From the NCBI GenBank assembly GCA_005778315.1, contig SXOW01000405.1, positions 1 to 9,316 of the forward strand: a stretch of 9,316 nt of DNA, written 5' to 3'. A program made the position numbers and the translations under genes. The DNA is from Acidobacteriota bacterium (GTDB lineage Bacteria; Acidobacteriota; Vicinamibacteria; Vicinamibacterales; UBA8438). Under the pieces are notes generated by a model. It saw nothing but the letters and a program-made list of their open reading frames with translations, made no database searches and was not told the DNA's origin. Shown here piece by piece: positions 5,777 to 9,316 of this stretch. Position 1 is the first letter of the stretch; the number at the start of each line of letters is the position of its first letter.

Positions 5777-6274
5777 GTGGCGAAGTCACCGACTGATCGT
5801 TTACGTGCGGTGCGGGAGATCGCGGAGCGGATCACCAGCAGTCACGGGCTCGAGCTCTTTGACCTGCAGTTTCGGCGCGAATCGGTCGGCTGGGTGCTCC
5901 GAATCGTGATCGACAAGATCACGGACTCGGAGTCTGAGCAGACCGATGGAGAAAATGTGACGGTGGAGGACTGTGCGGCGGTCAGCATGGACCTCAGCGC
6001 GGTTCTCGATACGGAGGTCACCTTCGAGCAGCATTACACACTCGAGGTGTCGTCTCCCGGGCTCGACAGACCGTTACGCGGATTGGGGGACTTTGAGCGG
6101 TTCATCGGCCGGCGCGCCAAGATCGTGACACACGAGTTGGTGGACGGGCAACGGTTCGTGTCGGGTCGCATCACCGCGGTGCGCGACCGAACCATCGTGA
6201 TTGAAGACGGGAAGACGACGCGCCACGTTCCGGCGTCGGCGGTCGCACGCGCACAACTCGAGGTCGAGATATAG
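5777..6274 (+). CDS. rimP: Ribosome maturation factor RimP
   Basis: RimP (DUF150/YhbC) helps assemble the 30S ribosomal subunit in the cytoplasm. From GTG 5777 the protein has 165 residues, close to the usual 150-165. The N-terminal domain contains DRLRAVREIAERI, then HGLELFDLQFRRE and GWVLRIVIDK. VEDCAAVSMDLSAVLD follows, then the diagnostic LEVSSPGLDRPL (89-100) and the C-terminal SH3-like barrel (FIGRRAKIVTHE, FVSGRITAVRD, IVIEDGK). The start is ambiguous. TTG 5699, in the same frame, has a much stronger site (GGGGAGG, 5686-5692, 6 bases before) and would add 26 residues (HDGRVRVLRTRLRWDEAPNT and on) not expected in the family. GTG 5777 has only AAGG about 8 bases ahead. It is the first gene of the operon, 19 bp before nusA. 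Confidence 0.92.
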   Translation: MAKSPTDRLRAVREIAERITSSHGLELFDLQFRRESVGWVLRIVIDKITDSESEQTDGENVTVEDCAAVSMDLSAVLDTEVTFEQHYTLEVSSPGLDRPLRGLGDFERFIGRRAKIVTHELVDGQRFVSGRITAVRDRTIVIEDGKTTRHVPASAVARAQLEVEI

Positions 6275-6293
6275 CGCACGACAGGAAGCCTCA

Positions 6294-7721
6294 ATGAGCA
6301 ACGCGTTACAACAAACCATCGAGTCGCTGGCTAAGGAAAAAGGGATCGAGGCCGACGTGATCATCACGGCCATCGAAGACGCGGTCTTGACGGCGTCGCG
6401 GAAATATTACAAGACGGACGAGAACCTGCGCACGAAGTTCAACCCCGAAACAGGCCAGGTGGAACTCTTCTCTGTCCGGGAAATCGTCGAAGACGTCACC
6501 GATCCGCTGGCTGAGATTTCGCTGGCCGAGGCCCGGGAGCTGTACGGCGACGAAGCCGAACCGGGGATGGAAATCGAATTCCCCAAACCGACCGACGTCC
6601 TGGGACGCATCGCCGCGCAGACGGCCAAACAGGTCATCTTCCAAAAAGTGCGCGAGGCGGAACGTGAGAACGTGTACGCCGAGTTCAACGACCGGGTCGG
6701 CGAAGTGATCAACGGCTTGGTCAAGCGCTTTGAAAGCGGCGACATCGTGGTGGAGGTGGGCCGCGTGGAGGCACTCCTCCCACGGCGGGAACAGTCACGT
6801 GCTGAGAACTATACGACCGGCGACCGCGTGCGCGCGGTGATCAAGGAGGTGAACAAGAACACCAAAGGGCCCCAGATCATCCTGTCGCGGACGGACCCGG
6901 TTCTCCTGATCAAGCTGTTCGAGCAAGAAGTCCCCGAGATCTACGACGGCACCGTGATCATCCGCGGAGCGGTTCGTGAGGCTGGCGATCGGGCCAAGGT
7001 CGCCGTGGCTTCACGGGAGCGCGAGGTCGACCCCGTCGGCGCCTGCGTCGGGATGAAAGGCACCCGCGTCCAAGCGATTATTCGCGAACTGCGCGGCGAG
7101 AAGATTGACATCGTCGAGTGGTCGGACGACCCCACGGTGTTCGTCACGAACGGCCTGAGCCCAGCCCGGGTACAACGCGTGTCGGTGGTCGATGAGGCCG
7201 ACCGCATCATAGAAGTCGTGGTCGAAGACCGACAGTTGTCACTCGCAATCGGCAAGAAGGGGCAGAACGTCCGGCTGGCGGCGAAGCTGACGGGGTGGAA
7301 GATCGACATCAAGAGCGAAGAAGAGAAACGGCGCGAAGTCGAGGCCCAGTTCGACGACCTGGGCGCAGAGCCGGCACCGCTCTCCGTGCCTGGTCTCGAC
7401 GAGGAAATGGTAGAAAAGCTGAACGCGGCCGGGATCGAGACCGTGGAACGGATGGTGTCGGCGAGCGCGGCCGAGTTGAGCGAAGTGCTGGGTCTGTCGG
7501 AGGGCGCCGCAGAAGCGCTGCGCCAGGGGGCCGAGGCGGCCACGATGGCAGCCGGCGGCGCTGTCGGTAGCGGTACCACCGAGGCTGTGCCGCAGGAGGG
7601 CATTGAGCCGCTCCCCGGTTGGCCCGAACAGCACGCCGTGTCAGAGTTTCAGAACGTGGAACCGGGTCCGCTGACCGATGCGGACGCCACCAATAGCGAG
7701 CCATCGCCAGACGGCGACTGA
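6294..7721 (+). CDS. nusA: Transcription termination/antitermination factor NusA
   Basis: NusA binds RNA polymerase and nascent RNA and controls pausing, intrinsic termination and antitermination. The protein has 475 residues. The N-terminal RNA-polymerase-binding domain spans about 1-125 (IESLAKEKGIEADVIITAIE, then FPKPTDVLGRIAAQTAKQVI). An S1 domain covers about 135-200 (DIVVEVGRVEALLPRREQ). KH1 has GMKG (253-256) in GACVGMKGTRVQAI, and KH2 has GKKG (320-323) in LAIGKKGQNVRLAAKLTGW. After KH2 comes one helix-hairpin-helix region (about 363-412, VPGLDEEMVEKLNAAGI), then an acidic, Ala/Gly/Pro-rich tail to the end. ATG 6294 is chosen because AGGAAG stands 5 bases before it and the product begins as in the family; the frame extending back to 6201 is a shadow of rimP. 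It lies 28 bp before infB, with no ylxR between. Confidence 0.96.
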   Translation: MSNALQQTIESLAKEKGIEADVIITAIEDAVLTASRKYYKTDENLRTKFNPETGQVELFSVREIVEDVTDPLAEISLAEARELYGDEAEPGMEIEFPKPTDVLGRIAAQTAKQVIFQKVREAERENVYAEFNDRVGEVINGLVKRFESGDIVVEVGRVEALLPRREQSRAENYTTGDRVRAVIKEVNKNTKGPQIILSRTDPVLLIKLFEQEVPEIYDGTVIIRGAVREAGDRAKVAVASREREVDPVGACVGMKGTRVQAIIRELRGEKIDIVEWSDDPTVFVTNGLSPARVQRVSVVDEADRIIEVVVEDRQLSLAIGKKGQNVRLAAKLTGWKIDIKSEEEKRREVEAQFDDLGAEPAPLSVPGLDEEMVEKLNAAGIETVERMVSASAAELSEVLGLSEGAAEALRQGAEAATMAAGGAVGSGTTEAVPQEGIEPLPGWPEQHAVSEFQNVEPGPLTDADATNSEPSPDGD

Positions 7722-7738
7722 ACGAAGTAACGGGAAAC

Positions 7739-7752
7739 AGAGGACAACGTTG
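7739..7752 (+). promoter_or_regulatory. Ribosome binding site and TTG start of infB
   Basis: AGAGGA (7739-7744) lies five bases before TTG 7750. The frame from this TTG gives ATIRIYMVAEVLGI, the standard IF2 N-terminus. The next in-frame ATG (7771) would delete part of that helix, which supports the TTG start. Confidence 0.6.
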
Positions 7753-9316
7753 GCCACGATCCGGATTTACATGGTCGCGGAGGTGCTCGGCATCCCGAGC
7801 CAGGAGGTCATGGACCTCCTCAAGCGGGAGCACGGCATCGAGGTGAAGAGTGCCTCGAGCACGGTCGAGGAAATCGTCGCTCGGCAATTCGCTGAACGGC
7901 TGGCGCGTGAGCGCGACGTCAGCCTGCCGACCGGTCCCCTATTTTTCAAGAAGGCCGCGTCTTCAGGGAAGGGCAAGAAGACCGCCACGACCACCAAGAC
8001 CGCCGAACCAGCGATGCGCCCCCGATTGGGTCCGCCGCGATTGGTCAAGGCTCCCAAAGTGGGGCCAGCCGAGGCGGTTGAGCAGGCGGCGGTTGAGGCT
8101 CCAGAGCAGGTCCCCGTCCAGCCGCCGGCACCAGCACCGCCGCCGCCCTCCGGGGTACCACGGCTCCGCTCCCGGTCTCTGAAAATCGAGGACCCGTCCG
8201 CGGCACCCACGGCGCCACTGCAACCGAAAGCGACGCTACCGGTGCCCCCGCCGACGCCGAAGCCAGCGCCGACGCCGCCTGCGGCTGAGGCCAACGCGGC
8301 ACCGACCGCTGCGACGGAAGCGAAACCGACCGTCGTCGAGACTCCGGTCGCAGCGGCACCACCAGCTGAGACCGCGCCCCCGACACCGGAAGCGCCCAAG
8401 CCGTCGCCCGCACCGGCCAGGCCAGCCGCGTCCAAACCCGTGACCCCGACCGGACGAGTGGTCCCGCCACGGATGGGGCTCCGTGTGGAGCACACTGCGC
8501 CGTCGTTAGCGCCGCCCGCGCCCAGAACGACCGTCGTGCCAACCAGGCCGACGCCGGCCGCGCCGACTGGAACGGCTGCGCTGGCACGGCCTCAGCGTCC
8601 CCGACCGGGGTCGCGGCCCATTGGTGCGGCGCCACGACCGACCACATTGGCGACCGCAGTGAGGGCCGTGCCCCCTCGACCGGCGATCGGTCGCCCGACC
8701 ACACCGGCCGTTGGCTACCGGCCCCAGTTCCGGCCACCGGCCCGGCCACCGGGCGGACGCAAGCGGCGGCCAGCGAACCCGTCTGCGCCGTTCACGCCGG
8801 CGCCGCCGCCACCAATCACCCGTTCCATTTCTCTCGCCGAGGGAATGACGGTGAAAGATCTGGCGGACAAGCTTGAGTTGCGCGCGAAGGATGTCCTGAA
8901 GAAGCTCATCGAGCGTCGGATGATGATGACCATCAACACGACCCTCGACACCGAGACGGCCACCATGGTCGCGCGGGAGTTCGGGGCAGACGTCGAGATG
9001 CGCTCGTACGAAGAAGAGGTGGTCGAGGTCGAGTCCACCGTCACTCAGGACGAGGATCTTGTCCCGCGGGCGCCTGTGGTCACCGTGATGGGGCACGTCG
9101 ACCACGGAAAGACGACACTGCTGGATGCCATCCGCAAGTCCCGCGTGGCCGAACGCGAGGCAGGCGGCATTACGCAGCACATCGGCGCGTACTCGGTCAA
9201 CGTGAACGACAGACGCATCGTCTTCCTGGATACACCGGGGCACGAGGCGTTCACGTTGATGCGAGCCCGTGGCGCCAGTGTGACCGACGTGGTCATCCTG
9301 GTGGTCGCGGCCGACG
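7750..9316 (+). CDS. infB: Translation initiation factor IF-2, N-terminal part (runs off right edge)
   Basis: IF2 is the GTPase that places initiator fMet-tRNA on the 30S subunit and promotes 70S joining. The window holds 522 codons with no stop. The first IF2_N domain is at about 1-55 (VAEVLGIPSQEVMDLLKREHGIEVKSASS). A long linker of low complexity follows, about 75-350, dominated by Pro and Ala with Thr, Val and scattered Lys/Arg. The second IF2_N domain begins near 356 (ITRSISLAEGMTVKDLADKL). The G domain has the P-loop GHVDHGKT (448-455), switch I GGITQHIGAY with T475, and switch II DTPGHEAF (D494-H498), ending in VVILVVAAD at the edge. All visible GTPase motifs are intact; the NKxD motif and domains II-IV lie beyond the window. 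TTG start; last visible gene of the rimP-nusA-infB operon. The minus-strand open frames opposite the linker are composition shadows. Confidence 0.97.
   Translation, partial: MATIRIYMVAEVLGIPSQEVMDLLKREHGIEVKSASSTVEEIVARQFAERLARERDVSLPTGPLFFKKAASSGKGKKTATTTKTAEPAMRPRLGPPRLVKAPKVGPAEAVEQAAVEAPEQVPVQPPAPAPPPPSGVPRLRSRSLKIEDPSAAPTAPLQPKATLPVPPPTPKPAPTPPAAEANAAPTAATEAKPTVVETPVAAAPPAETAPPTPEAPKPSPAPARPAASKPVTPTGRVVPPRMGLRVEHTAPSLAPPAPRTTVVPTRPTPAAPTGTAALARPQRPRPGSRPIGAAPRPTTLATAVRAVPPRPAIGRPTTPAVGYRPQFRPPARPPGGRKRRPANPSAPFTPAPPPPITRSISLAEGMTVKDLADKLELRAKDVLKKLIERRMMMTINTTLDTETATMVAREFGADVEMRSYEEEVVEVESTVTQDEDLVPRAPVVTVMGHVDHGKTTLLDAIRKSRVAEREAGGITQHIGAYSVNVNDRRIVFLDTPGHEAFTLMRARGASVTDVVILVVAAD

Larger units (their letters stand above)
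5644..5796 (+). other. Possible 50-codon leader ORF spanning the attenuator hairpin
   Basis: From ATG 5644 (with GTG 5641 just before) a frame runs to TGA 5794-5796. It begins MSKEWAFLAHFFLFGEVWV, a hydrophobic aromatic stretch, and continues basic and polar. It reads through the terminator hairpin and overlaps the preferred rimP start by 20 bases in another frame. No good Shine-Dalgarno site is visible before it. The hydrophobic start is partly forced by the T-tract (Phe and Leu codons), so coding is doubtful. Confidence 0.15.

Noticed and set aside
4893..5789. 298-residue minus-strand open frame opposite the kinase gene and the rimP leader
   Set aside because: Composition is Arg/Val/Gln-rich with no motif, it runs antisense to a well-supported kinase and through the promoter-hairpin region, and such long shadows are expected at this GC content.
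6201..6293. Upstream extension of nusA to ATG 6201
   Set aside because: It is Arg-rich and lies in the rimP 3' end in another frame. ATG 6294 has a ribosome site and gives the standard NusA N-terminus.
7767..8495. Gly/Ala/Val/Ser-rich minus-strand open frame opposite the IF2 linker
   Set aside because: It is the mirror of the Pro/Ala-rich codons of infB (CCG and GCG read backwards as CGG and CGC), with no independent start signal or family.
1..9316. CRISPR array, tRNA, rRNA, insertion sequence or phage/defence genes
   Set aside because: No regularly spaced repeats, no tRNA- or rRNA-like segments, and no transposase, integrase or defence motifs were seen on either strand by eye.

Overview
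This is a GC-rich, densely coded window of bacterial chromosome. The best lineage guess is Acidobacteriota, possibly Vicinamibacteria-like. The reasons are the RAKAAVPVAG-type nucleotidyltransferase beside an AmgK-like kinase, the style of the HtrA protease (AQT linker, QTDAAINPGNSGGP core), frequent GTG/TTG starts and an IF2 with a very long Pro/Ala-rich linker. This guess rests on remembered family patterns, not on a search.

Layout. (1) Positions 1-301, minus strand: the N-terminal end of a DHA2/EmrB-type MFS exporter that runs off the left edge. (2) Positions ~294-4452 (+), continuing to 5519: a tight same-strand cluster of an HtrA/DegP protease, a MidA/NDUFAF7-family methyltransferase, a CYTH-domain triphosphate enzyme, a MurU-like sugar-1-phosphate nucleotidyltransferase with a hexapeptide-repeat tail, and an AmgK-like sugar kinase. 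Gaps are a few bases, or a 4-base GTGA overlap, except for 35 bp before the kinase. The last two genes make a plausible anomeric-kinase/uridylyltransferase pair for cell-wall sugar salvage. (3) Positions 5520-5776: the only sizeable non-coding stretch, with an extended -10 promoter followed by an intrinsic-terminator hairpin in the leader of the next operon. (4) Positions 5777-9316 (+): rimP-nusA-infB, the conserved transcription/translation operon, with infB cut by the right edge and no ylxR between nusA and infB.

The most unusual place is the left junction. The 5' ends of the divergent MFS and htrA genes run into each other with no intergenic space, at a 30-bp near-perfect palindrome (283-312). 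The palindrome encodes almost the same nonapeptide on both strands (SIAVITARL / SLAVITAML). The htrA reading frame stays open further upstream, but there it only reads the antisense of the MFS gene. The protease has therefore apparently lost its membrane anchor or signal segment and its promoter. Either a real rearrangement or a chimeric join in the assembly would explain this. The second point of interest is the promoter-attenuator leader of the rimP-nusA-infB operon, which overlaps small candidate ORFs. I see no CRISPR, transposase, tRNA, rRNA or defence system, and no convincing new multi-gene system.
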